Notes: generated from the sequence alone by a model not told the origin. Shown: positions 33,426-50,011, counted from the stretch's first letter. The stretch is DNA of 64,000 nucleotides from Bradysia coprophila (GCF_014529535.1 NW_023503807.1:1959332-2023331); one strand, 5' to 3'. Made by a program: numbers and translations.

Positions 33426-34231
33426 CGTTAACAGTCTACACAACCTTCCATTAATTAATGAATGAGTCTCATTCGGCTGGCAACACTGTTTTGTTGGTAA
33501 TTGGAACTATCTTTTGTGAGTTGATTTGGTGCTTTCGGTTGAAAAGAATGAACAATTCCGAACAGAGCTTTTTCGTTCATCGGTTTTTCGTTGCAATTTA
33601 GTCGTGTTTCAAACCGAAAGAAATAGGTCAGTCCAAACCAAAAGCCCTAAGCTTTCCAAAGTACCAGGCCAAACTGAAGAAACAGCAGAAGGCTGAGGTG
33701 TTGTAACAACAATGATTTCTTTAACGAATTTATGACTATGCTACCATATATAAAACCATTATAATGACTCGTGTGTGAATATAAAGCGATATCTACCGTC
33801 GTTTGAGATGCACTTAAAACCTATTTTATGTCTCATCAGTAAAATAATTTTCGGATTTTTTTGTTTTGTTTTATTAATAAGATAATTTAGTGTAATGGTC
33901 AGTCAATGTGAACTTTCATTTTATTGATCGTCAGACAATTAATCATTTTCGATGGCGATTAAAAATTGTACAAATCGGACGCCACCTTAACTCCTTGACA
34001 ATTTACCGTTCCCGGCTATAATTACAATGAAATCATGCGACGTTCCAATCAAGCAATATTGTCTTTGGTTTTACTAATCGCCAAAAAATATAATCAAACC
34101 GATCAACCTCAGTGGTGAACACTTTTCGATCTAATGATTGGACTAAAATTCTCCGGCCGCTTTCACGGTATTCGCTTCCGCAGAAATATTGTCCAAGAAC
34201 AAAATTAAATATTTTAGTGGATGCATGGTGT
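33426..34231. other. Probable Kr-h1 3' UTR and flank
   Basis: No frame of interest directly downstream of the Kr-h1 stop. Poly(A) position not decidable. Confidence 0.4.
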
Positions 34232-38249
<4,018 letters not shown>

Positions 38250-38635
38250 TTTGTTGACGCCTAGCAATGGATAGAAATAATTGCTTTAAAATTGACTGTA
38301 ATTAGACTGTAATTGACTAAAAACTGGGCCTATTTCATCGTAATTTTAACGTGGTTTTAAGTGATATTCCAAACAAGAAAATTTTAGATAACTCGGAACA
38401 AAGCTACTATGCACCGAGCTATGTGAATAGATTGTTATTTCTCAACGCGGTGGGTAAAAGATATTCCTATCGCTCTACCTACTTGAGATAAACTTTTACA
38501 GTTCTAGCTTCATAAACATACAGTGTTGGAAGATTTTAATCTTTTAGTAATCGTATTTTACATGCTTACACGCTAAGGTGCACCGACAGTGAAATGCACT
38601 TATCGTTTATGAACATGTAAAATATCTTACGCAAT
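38250..38635. other. Intron upstream of the first coding exon of Kr-h1
   Basis: The Kr-h1 coding exon is entered by an acceptor at 38261, so this DNA is intronic. A weak inverted pair (GTATTTTACATG, CATGTAAAATAT) lies at 38548-38630. Confidence 0.5.
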
Positions 38636-40031
38636 TGATTACTGGTACGCCAGCACATGAGAGAAACCATCACATGAAAAGTGAACGCATCCTAACCTCT
38701 CTCTTGAGAGAGAGTTGAATTTCTGAAATAAAAAACCGCACATCTCTGGGATCGAACACGGGCCCTCTCACACATCGCTCATGACAATTCATGTGAGCTA
38801 AATCGTTCTTACATGAAGTACGGTAATTGTCGAATAGTATTTATCTGGGCTCATTGATTGTACCAATTACGTTTATTGGTTTTGGATGAGAAGGAAGTCT
38901 CGGATCGACGTCTTCTTATAATATTTTGAAAGCTTGTAAATTAAGACTTCAAAATCCAAAATACCTCATGGGTCCAAGACTACTGGCCCGAGATATAGCT
39001 TCTCGAATTTTTCATCCCATACAAAGGATTTTGTTCCAGAGCCACCAGAAGTCAGCCTTGGACTCATGTCTCACTATGCTCAATCGATAGCTACTAGTAC
39101 TCGGCAAATACTGACAAAAAATTATATGAGTCCATGACTCCTGGCCCGAGATATAGCTTTTAGAATTTTTCATCCCATACAGATACATCATAGAAGCTAT
39201 ATCTCAGGCCAGGAGGCTTGGACTCACACAATTTTTTGGCAGTATTTGCATAGTACTAGTAGCTATCGATTGAGTATAGTGAGACATGAGTCCAAGGCTG
39301 ACTTCTGGTGGCTCTGGAACAAAGTCCTTTGTATGGAATGAAAAATTCTAGAAGCTTTATCTCGGGCCAGGAGGCTTGGACTCGTACAATTTTTTGGCAG
39401 TATTTGCCTAGCACTAGTAGCTATCGATTGAGTATAGTGAGACATGAGTCCAAGGCTGACTTCTGGTGGCTCTGGAACACAGTCCTTTGTATGGGATGAA
39501 AAATTCTAGAAGCTTTATCTCGGGCCAGGAGGCTTGGACTCATACAATTTTTTGTCAGTATTTGCCTAGCACTAGTAGCTATCGATTGAGTATAGTGAGA
39601 CATGAGTCCAAGGCTGACATCTGGTGGCTCTGGAACAAAGTCCTTTGTATGGAATAAAAAATTCTAGAAGCTATATCTCGGACCAGTAGTCTTGGACCCA
39701 TGAGGTATTTTGGATTTTGAAGTCTTAATTTACAAGCTTTCAAAATATTATAAGAAGACGTCGATCCGAGACTTCCTTCTCATCCAAAACCAATAAAAGT
39801 AATTGGTACAATCAATGAGCCCAGATAAATACTATTCGACAATTACCGTACTTCATGCAAGAACGATTTAGCTCACATGAATTGTCATGAGCTGATGTGT
39901 GAGAGGGCCCGTGTTCGATCCCAGAGATGTGCGGTTTTTTATTTCAGAAATTCAACTTTCTCTCAAGAGAGAGCTTAGGATGCGTTCACTTTTCATGTGC
40001 TGGTTTCTCTCATGTGCTGGCGTACCAGTAA
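38636..40031. mobile_element. 1.4-kb foldback with internal 158-bp tandem duplication
   Basis: The outer arms start ATTACTGGTACGCCAGCACA and end TGCTGGCGTACCAGTAAT. On the right arm a 158-bp unit (GAGTATAGTGAGACATGAGT at about 39271, 39429 and 39587) is present three times; the left arm has it once. Both arms contain an RNA-polymerase-III-like pair: TAGCTCACATG (box A like) and GTTCGATCCC (box B like), best seen on the plus strand at 39868-39920. Non-coding; the mirrored 60-63 codon frames are repeat products. Confidence 0.85.
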
Positions 40032-40728
40032 TGAACACTAACCACGAGCAACTGTTAATGTATAAGATCTTTATATTATCGAATGAAGTTATAAATCATA
40101 TTATACCAACCGGCCAAGATTATTGATCCCGAAACAGGTACCTTATCCTTAAAAAATTATAGACACAGCAAATCAGGGACTCTTTTAAGGATTTTAAAAT
40201 TACCAAAACTGCTAAAATTTACTAAACCCCTATGGTTCTGTTCATAATACTACCAACGTCATGGTGGAATTCCAGTTAATTACCTATTATTGTGCATGTG
40301 TGTTTTGCTTTGTTTTAAAAATTCTACAACTTTGCACACCCCTCATGCTTTACGTTTACTGAGCAACTTTAGGTCCTAAAGTTTAGGACACAATATGGAA
40401 CAAAAAAAAGTTTCTAATCTTATTCGCTGTACAAAGTCCTGACAGAGTCCTCATTCGTTCCGTTTAGACTGGAAAGTGAAATAGTTGTTTGTTTACCGAG
40501 AGGAGAAAAATAATAAAAATACAAAATTGCAACAAGAACGGCTAAAGTGAACGGTGAGAGAGACGAGCAAGTAAAAATTTCCTCGCCTGAATTGTCACAA
40601 GACAAAACGTGAATGAAATGCCATTTTGTCAATACATTCTGAGTTCACTAAGGTTATTCACACCGCACAATAAAACAATAGTGGGGAAAGAAAATTTGTC
40701 TTTTTATAATTTATTTTGATAATTTCTA
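40032..40728. other. Unassigned DNA
   Basis: Short frames only, including a 70-codon minus frame at 40420-40632 with no recognisable motif. Confidence 0.35.
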
Positions 40729-41222
40729 AGAGTAATTATACCTAGAGAGGAAATATGTACGACAAAATGTGGTCCCAACATCAGTTTGTATAAGATACAC
40801 ATTTCGTATAATTTTACACCAATACATGTATACGTTGACGTTTTTTCGCTTTTGATAGTTCAATTTGCCCTCTTAAATAAGAGGGCAGACACACATACCA
40901 ATAAACATTTCGTATTTCATGTTGGGACCACATATTATACGTAATTTTGTTCGAAATTTCCTCTCTAGGTATAATTACTCTTAGAATTATACCTAGAGAG
41001 GAAATTTCGAACAAAATTACGTTAAATATGTGGTCCCAACATCAATTACGAAATTTGTATTGGTATGTGTGTTTGCCCTCTTAATTAAGAGGGCACATTG
41101 AACTATCAAAAGCGAACGCATACATGTATTGGTGTAAAATTATACGAAATGTGTATCTTATACAAACTGATGTTGGGACCACATTTCGTCGTACAAACTT
41201 CCTCTCTAGGTAGAATTACTCT
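40729..41222. mobile_element. Inverted dimer of a 250-bp palindromic MITE
   Basis: Two units meet near 40984: the first starts GAGTAATTATACCTAGAGAG and ends in its complement; the second starts AATTATACCTAGAGAGG and ends CCTCTCTAGGTAGAATTACT. Each unit holds GCCCTCTTAA..TTAAGAGGGC at its centre and TGTGGTCCCAACATC in both arms. The second unit reads as the reverse complement of the first. Confidence 0.88.
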
Positions 41223-41751
41223 AAGGATAAATTAGGTTATTGTCAGAAAATAAATGTTGCAACACCCCATGTTGAGGAAATTAATTTTTTTATTTTAAAA
41301 GGTGAAAAAACAACAACACTTGGCTTCATTATGACATGGCTCTGATTCTTTTTTGTTGTTGTTTATACACATATTAGACTTAATAATTAGCTTCCGAACG
41401 TTTATACTCCGAAGTCGTGTGTGCATTTGATTTGTTTACACATATTAAACCTTACAAATGTAATAAAACAGTTGAAATGGTCGGTATGTAGGACTATACT
41501 GGCTTTTAAATCAAGATACACTCAGAATCGATCATTTTACTTGTTGAAAATGTCTGTCAAAGCTGAATATATTGTTCTATTACTTAGGAAGGACGCAATT
41601 AAATCATGAATAGTATTTTATCGCATACGCGGTGTGATTCCCCGAAAAAATTATTCACCTAGGATATATAAACAAACATTATACTTCTGTAAATTGTCAA
41701 AGTGTCATTCGCATATCTTGTTGTCTCGTTTTCGCTTATGCGATAAAAAGA

Positions 41752-41812
41752 ATATGCACGTATGACAAGCCGTCTCGGCAAGCCTCGACCGCTTTGTCAT
41801 ACGTGCATAATA
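41752..41812. repeat. Short hairpin repeat
   Basis: TATGCACGTATGACAA and TTGTCATACGTGCATA surround GCCTCGACC; it looks like the centre of a palindromic element related by its CGAGGC loop to its neighbours. Confidence 0.7.
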
Positions 41813-41817
41813 TTTAT

Positions 41818-41930
41818 TATATAACTAGGGATAAAAAGATGAAAAGTAGAGTTTTCGTGTGAATTTTGTTGATCCGAGGCGAAGCTGAGGTCAATAAACA
41901 CACGAAAACGAGACTTTTCATTTGTATCCG
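41818..41930. repeat. CTCGG/CGAAAA palindrome family, inverted copy
   Basis: TAACTAGGGATAAAAAGATG, AAAAGTAGAGTTTTCG, TTGATCCGAGGCGAAGC and TGAGGTCAATAAACACACG are the reverse complement of the blocks at 8495-8580. Confidence 0.65.
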
Positions 41931-42009
41931 GAGTTATGTAATGGATTTTTTTGAAACACAAAAAGTACGGTTTTCGACGCATGTAGCATTGTAGCGTGTA
42001 ATAGTAGAT

Positions 42010-42281
42010 TACATTGGATGCTGCGGAGGTAGTTCATTACATGAGGGAACAATTTTGTGATACGAGCCGAACTCACAAGTGTGGTTTTAAGCAACAAGCT
42101 TTGGAAACGGTTATTTTGACAAGTGTAGAGTTTGCATATCCGAGCCGAAGGCGAGGTATGCAACTACACGAGTCAAAATAACCGTTTCCAAAGCGAGTTG
42201 CTTAAAACCACACGAGTGAGTTCGTGAGTTCTCAAAATTGATTCCGAGTGTAATGAACTACCAAGCAGCATCCAATGTACG
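42010..42281. mobile_element. Palindromic element ACATTGGATGCTGC
   Basis: ACATTGGATGCTGC with GGTAGTTCATTACA pairs with TGTAATGAACTACC and GCAGCATCCAATGT. The inner arms TGTGGTTTTAAGCAAC and GGAAACGGTTATTTTGAC also mirror, meeting near TCCGAGCCGAAGGCGAGG. Confidence 0.82.
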
Positions 42282-42702
42282 CTGTTTTATTGCCTATTCA
42301 CCCGGAATATTGTTGTTACGAGTACATTTTTCCACCCAAGGACCTGACAGTTCAAAACCAAAAGTGTTCAAGAAGACACTAACAGATTCTTGAATATCAA
42401 AAGATTATTCTAAATTAATGTAAAATTTCACAACATTTATGTCGCGCTATTTCATTCACTGCCAGACTAATACTAAACATAAAAAATACCGATAGCACAA
42501 AACCAACAAAAACGAGCCATCAGAACAGTCGGAGCGTTTGCTGCGACTGAGCCCCGTACAAACCCGTATATCTATTGCGTACGTGACCCTAGTGCGTCTG
42601 TCACCCTACTTTGACCGTAAGCCTATGCGCCGGTTAAAGTAGTTAAAGTAAAATTATTATGTAATGTGTACATCTTAGAAATTGCGCATAGCGCAATTAC
42701 GA

Positions 42703-44435
42703 AGCCCCGTACGACGTTCCTTTCAAATAAAACAAAACTTTCAAATAGCCCTAAAATTTTAATTTATTGAGTATAAATACACATAGGCCTAGTATCGGCC
42801 TCAGTCCGAGGATCCAAATTTTTTTTTTTCAACTACATTCTATTCGGCCTTTGATTACCTTCCAAATGAAACAAAAAATACGAAAAACGTATGAAATTTG
42901 CTCGAGTTATATGTAAAATACACATAGGGCCCTAGTAGCGGCCTTAGTCCGAGGACCCAAATTTAATTTTTTTTTCAACAACATTCTATTCGGCCTTTGA
43001 TTACCTTCCAAATGAAACAAAAATTACGAAAAACGGATGAAATTTGCTCGAGTTATATGTAAAATACACATAGGGCCCTAGTAACGGCCTTAGTCCAAGG
43101 ACCCAATTTTTTTTTTTTTTTTCAACAACATTCTATTCGGTGTTCGATTATCTTTCAAATGAAACAAAAATTACGAAAAACGGATGAAATTTACTCGAGT
43201 TGTATGTAAAATACACATAGGGCCCTAGTAGCGGCCTTAGTCCGAGGACCCAAATTTAATTTTTTTCAACAACATTCTATTCGGCCTTTGATTACCTTCC
43301 AAATGACACAAAAATTACGAAAAACGAATGAAATTTACTCGAGTTCAATGTAAAATACACATAGGGCCCCAATAGTGGCCTTAGTCCAAGGACCCAAATT
43401 TAATTTTTTTTCAACAACTTTCTATTCGGCGTTCGATTACCTTCCAAATGACACAAAAATTACGAAAAACGAATGAAATTTACTCGAGTTCTATGTAAAA
43501 TACACATAGGGCCCTAGTAGTGGCCTTAGTCCAAGGACCCAAATTTAATTTTTTTTCAACAACTTTCTATTCGGCGTTCGATTACCTTCCAAATGACACA
43601 AAAATTACGAAAAACGAATGAAATTTACTCGAGTTCTATGTAAAATACACATAGGGCCCTAGTAGTGGCCTTAGTCCAAGGACCCAAATTTATTTTTTTT
43701 TTCAACAACATTCTATTCGGCCTTTGATTACCTTCCAAATGAAACAAAAATTACGAAAAACGGATGAAATTTGCTCGAGTTATATGTAAAATACACATAG
43801 TAGCGGCCTTAGTCCAAGGACCCAAATTTAATTTTTTTTTAACAACATTCTATTCGGTGTTCGATTATCTTTCAAATGAAACAAAAATTACGAAAAACAT
43901 ATGAAATTTACTCGAGTTATATGTAAAATACACATAGGGCCCTAGTAGCTTTTCACTTCTAAGGCCCTAACTCACGGTCCACTCACCCGATTTTAAAAAA
44001 CTTTTTTTTCCTGGATTGGTATTGACAATACCTATCATTTGCCGTGTCATTTACATTTCCATCGTTTATTTTGCCATAAATATCACCAAAAGACCTTAAA
44101 TCACTTAGGTGGCCCTAACTCACGAAGGGCCGACCCGAATATGCCCATCTTCGAACTTAGCCTCACTATTTTGAATATCTTTCAGGGAAAAAAAAAATTT
44201 TGAAATCGGATTTGATTTACTCAAGATATCGACGTGACGGACAGACGGACAGACGGACAGACGGACAGACGGACAGACGGACAGACGGACAGACGGACAG
44301 ACGGCCCAAATTTTTATTGCGGATTCGTCATCTATGAACATAGGCAAACACTTTGCCCTTACCGTCTGCTTCGAATTCCATCAATTACACACGGCATCGT
44401 AATCCTATAAGCCCCTTCGTACTTCGTACGGGGCT
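42703..44435. mobile_element. Element with 144-bp tandem repeats and terminal AGCCCCGTACGA repeats
   Basis: The left end AGCCCCGTACGA (42703-42714) is inverted at the right end TCGTACGGGGCT (44424-44435). The interior has about eight units of the array seen at 3047, then the shared tail and an (ACGGACAG)n tract. The right end folds as AGCCCC-GTAC-TTC-GTAC-GGGGCT and is followed by CTAA. Internal tandem repeats, short subterminal inverted repeats and a 3' hairpin before CTAR are features of non-autonomous Helentron/HINE (DINE-1-like) elements; that assignment is inference. A perfect palindrome AATTGCGC-ATA-GCGCAATT lies just outside the left end (42680-42698). Confidence 0.8.
44232..44303. repeat. 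(ACGGACAG)n microsatellite, about 9 units
   Basis: Perfect 8-bp repeat inside the tail of the 42703-44435 element. Confidence 0.95.
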
Positions 44436-45146
44436 AAAAATCTGTTGTTGCATTGAAACGTTTATAAACGAATCTAGTCTGCCAATGAAATCGGCTCACA
44501 CTTTTTCATAACATTAATCACGAAAGCATCACTGACAACACTACTGTTTTGATGACATGTTGACAAACTACTTCGACTGTTTTGTTTTTGTGAAGTGCTA
44601 GATTCATATTTTGCGTAATATTTGTCGATTTTGGTGGTGTTACAATAAATTTTGCTGTGAAGTGAAGTGAATAACATGATAAAAAAGACAAAAGTGTTGA
44701 TTGTTTTTGAAAATAAGTGAAAAATGCAAAAATTAAAATTGTTTGGCCATAGGTGTTCGTCGAAGTTGAAAAAATTGAAATTATGGCTATAGACGAAATG
44801 GCCGTCACTTTTATTTTTGTGCTTTTTATTTCATTTTTTTTTCGAAAGTTTTTAATGAATTTGCTTAGATTTGTGTGCTATTGATTCAAGTGACAAAGTT
44901 TGTGATATTAAAACTTAAATAACATCGCGAGTATTGTTTCGATTTCAGTGTTAAAGAATATTTCATGTGATAGATTTTTGCTGATAAGTAATGAAATTCT
45001 GCTGGTATGTAATGAAAATCTCCTGATATGTAATGAATTTTCATATGAATATTCCTTCACTTGTGATGTAATGAAAAAGTTCCCACATGTAACGACCGCT
45101 TTCCGCGGGTGGGAAATGTACGTGTAACAACAATATTCCAGGTGGA
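44436..45146. other. Unassigned DNA
   Basis: Frames of 67-96 codons without motifs. A loose repeat of the phrase ATATGTAATGAAAAT occurs three times between 44985 and 45070. Confidence 0.4.
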
Positions 45147-45327
45147 TAGGCAATAATAGTACATTACTATGCAAGGGAAGTAAAGTGATATCTCGTATCC
45201 AGATGAGAAAAAGTATCCGAGGGCGACAGCCCGAGGTACTTTTACTCATCGTGATACGAGATATCACTTTATTTCCCGTGTGTAGTATAACGTTTTACTA
45301 TGCGAGTGATGTAAAGGTTATTGCCTA
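45147..45327. mobile_element. Palindromic element of the ATCTCGTATCC family, copy 2
   Basis: Ends TAGGCAATAA and TTATTGCCTA; the interior repeats AGTACATTACTAT, TGATATCTCGTATCC, CCGAGGGCGACAGCCCGAGG and GTATAACGTTTTACT, all shared with 26177-26336. Confidence 0.8.
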
Positions 45328-48300
45328 TACATGTAATAGCCTTATTACATGCACCAGCATAGTAAAAATATTTTCACTTTCCTAACATCGTAATAATTTT
45401 TCCATTTTTTCGGGAAAATAGAGAAAAGAATTGTACATAACATCTGATGCCTGGAAGGGCATTTGATGTCGGCTTCGTTATTTGTAATTTATGCTGCGCC
45501 ATTTGGTTTTTGATAACTTGAAGAAATGGCCATCCCAGCATCACTCGAAAAAGATTCAAAGAAAAATTCACTTTTTCCACACAAAACATTTTTAGGTTTC
45601 AAAAACATGATATCTTTATAAAAAAAACATTCTGCTTTATAAGTTAAACGTAACTAGTTCAAAATTAAAAATAAGAAGAGAGATGTATTTTGAAGTAAAA
45701 AAAATTACTTTTGACCGAAATGTACTCTCCCTTGGAAAACTAGAAAATTTTTAGAAATAAATGTTTTTCTTTCAACTTTCTTTCGATCAAAATTTAAAAA
45801 AAAACGTCATTAGAGTTAGTTAGTTAGTTAGTTTATTTATTTATGTCATAATATGAGTAAGGCCTGTGAGCCTTTTTTAGTACATATTACAGTAGGATGT
45901 CAATCAACGCAAGATTAATAATTAAATATAAGGAAAAATTCGGACTGCAAGTTCATAACTACAGGCAGTAAATCTAGCCAAAGTACGATAACAAACCGCT
46001 TAAGTCAAATAATAATAAACACAGTTGGGAAAGAGCTACAATAGAATCACATACAAGCATCGACACATTATTCGTGGAGTGAGAGAAAAGTGACATGTCT
46101 TCTAATGTTTGTCAAAAAATTTTAGGGTATTTTTGTTGGATTGTAATGTGGCAGTTGTTGTGGTTTGTAATTATTCCACAAGAAGTTCGTTGAACAAATG
46201 AAAATCTAGATTTTTATTTTCTGAATTTTGGTTAACAAGAACAAAATACTAAAATAAAATCTAGATTTTCATTTGTTAAAATTTCCTTTGATTCCACATT
46301 AAAAACCACAAAAACTCACAACACAGAAAGTACGACGAATTTCACTTTTCCCTTTCTGGACTTTGAAATGTTCAAAACGCCTGTCAGGGCACTGTCAAGC
46401 ATTTATAACACATATTTGTTAAATTCTTCATTAACATTAACAAAGAGGAATCAGATCCATGTTATCATGTAGCCGATTTCTATTTAAATATCACGTCAGA
46501 TTTTGTAGATTTTTATTTCAGCTTTCAAAGTCTAAAAAAAATCCACAAATTCCACAAAATCCACAATAATCCAATTTATGAAAATTCAACAACAACAAAA
46601 TTCTTTCTCAACTAATTAAATTAAATTCCACTGTCAAAAAATCAAACAAAACCTTTATTATCCTCATCCTTTATTTCCGTTATTTCAGTTCCAGATTTCG
46701 ATAGAATGTCTTTAATCCAATCTTGTTTTTCCCATATGCTCATCTTTGGATTCCAATGCTCATATTACCACAAAACGACGAAAAAATAATAATATTTATC
46801 GAAATACACTAAAATCCTCAGTAAAAATCACAGTTTTTCAGTCTTAATTTTTCCCGTTTTTCTTTAATTCAACTTGTTTACATCCCAAATGTTTTTTTTG
46901 TTTTTTTCATTCAACAGTAACCGTTTCTATTATTTTCACTTTCTTCCAAATTGGTAAAAAAAAAATGGTCAGAACAACATTCTGGTATATTAGACATACA
47001 ATATTATAAAAATCTATAGCGTATCAAAAGAATTCTTCTCCATCATGTTCACCCAATGCAAGTTCAAAATATACTGGCACTATTCATACAGTTTGTTGGA
47101 AATGTCGTGAACTTTTACTCCAGAAAAGCGATACGCACTCGAAATTATGTGTGTAGGTATTGTGTGTATATACATCATATTAGTTGTGCGTATAATATAG
47201 AAAGGAAAATCTTTCACGAATTTATATACATAGAGCTCCACCCACCCACCAGGCAACTGGGCGAAGAACGAATTTCCGAAAAAGAATCACCTACAACCGA
47301 AAATATAATGCGTTTTCTGTACGCTATGCGTGAGAGTGTTTTTTTTTCTTCCGAATTGTTATATATATACACAAAGTGTTCGGCTCTTAAGAACATTTTG
47401 GGGTAAAAATGAAAGCAAAAGCAAGTTTTCGGATACACAGACAACTCACATCTACAACTCATTTATATTTGATGTAGCTACGAAGAAAATGGTGTACATT
47501 TTTTGGGATTGATTTTTCTCCAATACACTTCATAGTTAAGATATTGAGAAATGTTTTTGGTTTTTTTTTTTGATGTGCGTACAATCCTATGTAATACAAA
47601 TACAATAGAACAAATATTTAGGGTCAATGGACACGCGCTTGAGTAGGAGAACTTAATTTCTTACACGTGGGAAAAAGATATGCAGATGTTGGTTAAGGTC
47701 ATGGTTTATGTTTCGTATCTGAACCAAGTGGATTTGTGGTGTATTGAAGATTTAAGTGTGTAGTGTATACGAGCGTTTCTTCTTTCTTTCTTTCTTTTTG
47801 TGTGTTTTGTAGTGACTGTGTGTGATAAGGACGAGATTGAAATGATATTTGTGGAAATTATTCACAGTTCATTAACCCTACGTAGCTGAGCGCTTTTATT
47901 TTCGGTGAAGTAACCGAACGTGGAACATTTTTACAAATATTTCGGACAATCATTTCTTTCAGTTTAGCCGCATTTATCGTAAGAAAAGAAAATTTAGTCC
48001 ATTGCAAGGGTATATCCTTAGCAGGAGAGTTTATGCGTCGAGTCGAATGAAGCACAAAATCAAAAAATAATTATATCGAAAGTAGCAGAAAAGGACTGCT
48101 AACTGTAGAGGTGCTACATTTTTCAGTACTTCATTCTTTGCGTTCTATTTTTAGGTGGTACAACTTCACTCTGGTTAAATTAGTAACTTTATGACGAAAT
48201 GTACTAGAAATCTACTAGAATTATACGAAAATCTGTTACATAATGTAACTTACATTTTTGATCAGTAGTTTCTTCTGATGCATTTTCAAATACCAAAAAA

Positions 48301-48590
48301 ATTCGTTGCAAGTTAATCCCAGTTTTTCTATTGATAAATTAGTTTTCTAAAAAATGTATCTTTGCTGAGTGGACTGGATTTGTCGAATAAGATTCGTGTA
48401 TTGATTAACGAAAAATACTAAATGTGACTGAAGACGTAACTCTATTCTCTCTTTAAGGGACCGCTAAGATATTCAGCTAGTACTTTCTGACAATTACCGA
48501 AAACTTTGGAATGCGCGGCTGCTAGGAATCTCACGCCACGTCATTCAAAATAATTGACAAAATGACACATTTTGTATTAGGTAAATGTCA
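45328..48590. other. Non-coding AT-rich stretch
   Basis: No gene recognised. It holds a palindrome at 46196-46280 (CAAATGAAAATCTAGATTTT and its complement), a (TTAG)n/(TTTA)n tract at 45815-45845 that may be the tail of a dead retroposon, and a TTCT tract near 47777. If the first Kr-h1 exon lies at 51.1-51.5 kb, this is Kr-h1 intron. Confidence 0.4.
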
Positions 48591-48616
48591 CTTTTGTGGG
48601 TTATTGTAAATGACCA

Positions 48617-48712
48617 AGGATCAAAACGGTGTGTTTCGCTGAGCTAGCTCCGTTCCATCCTCGGACGTTTTCACCACCGTGGTCGAAAACAACACCGTTT
48701 TGATCCGAGGTA
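48617..48712. repeat. Short palindrome
   Basis: GGATCAAAACGGTGT and ACACCGTTTTGATCC enclose a partly mirrored centre (CTCGGACGTTTTCACCACCG). Confidence 0.75.
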
Positions 48713-50011
48713 TGTATACTATTTTTCATCCTGGAGTACCAAAGTCACATTCCGAACAAAACATAACAACAAAACTGAACAATCCGTATGAATGCCGAAA
48801 GCAGTCCGTATGAATGCCTAAAACAATCCTTATGAATGCATTGTCACAAAACACTAAAAAAATTATATTCGCGTGCATACAATGACTTGACACATCTGGG
48901 AAATAATAAACATAGGACAGAAAATGACATAAGCGGGAATGAAAACTGAGAGAAAAGAGTAGGGGAGAAGGTTGCTCTTTTGGTATTAAGTTTGGTGAGT
49001 GAATGTGACGTTTTTGGTACTACACGATGAAAAGTCTTTTTTCATTGCGAATTGCATCAATAAGAAGGTTAGCCTTAAAACATGATTGCGGATTGCGGAC
49101 AATATTTGGACTAGATTTCACTAGTTGTGAGGAACATAAATATAGAATGTAAAATGATAAAACCTCGGTTCAATCTTTGCGCTCTATTTTCAGGTGAAAC
49201 AACTTCACTCTGGTTAAATGATATGTCATAGCTGTGATGTCGGTCTACAAAAAAGTTTGGCGTAATTTTATGACGAAACGTACTAGAAATGTAATACCAA
49301 AATCTATTTCATTTTTGCTTTAGTTTCCAAACAGCACTTCCCTCTAAATTGAGTGACTTTTTTCGATCCCTATTTATTAAAATATTTTTCGCTTGAGCAC
49401 TATCCTAGTAATAAGATCCTGAATTAACATTCAATTGTCAGAGAATGGCAAAACACTCAATCTCAATTTTTATTACAGAACGCATAACATTCTGACGGAG
49501 AATTTCATAAATTTCGTAATACCAAATACCATAATTTCTGAAAATTATTCCAACATTTTTCAACAGAACAATTATTGTTCTCATCTATAAAGTGTGTAAC
49601 TCACTCTGATAAACTAGAACTTTGTCAATAAAATTAAATTCATTCCATTGCACTCACACATAAACGATTAGTAAAGTTGATTGAACAACTTTTATTGTAT
49701 AAAGCCGCCTGGTATCTTGTATATATACGCACTCATATCTTCATCAGTGCTATACACCATAAAAAAAACTCATATTATGACAATACAAAACAGAAAGTGT
49801 AGCATTAAATTTTACTATTCTTGAATGAAATCCATTGCGGTGCCTCTCTCTACTCAACAAAAATAAATTACGTTCTATTTCGAGAACACATTCTCGCGCA
49901 CACATCCACATCTCTCTCCACTGGCAATGGAAATATTATATTTCGGATAAATTGAAGCGAGTGTTCTAACACTTGCGTGTAGCCTCACTCCATTTTCGAT
50001 TGACCGAAAAC
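48713..50011. other. Non-coding AT-rich stretch
   Basis: No protein-like frame. A partial copy of the conserved block CATTGCGGTGCCTC lies at 49833-49846. Confidence 0.4.

Noticed and set aside
39263..39657. Four mirrored 60-63 codon frames
   Set aside because: They repeat at the 158-bp period of the foldback's tandem units and lack motifs.
42703..44435. CRISPR-like or piRNA-cluster reading of the regular repeats
   Set aside because: Repeats are directly tandem with no unique spacers, and the host is a eukaryote; a transposon-borne satellite explains them.
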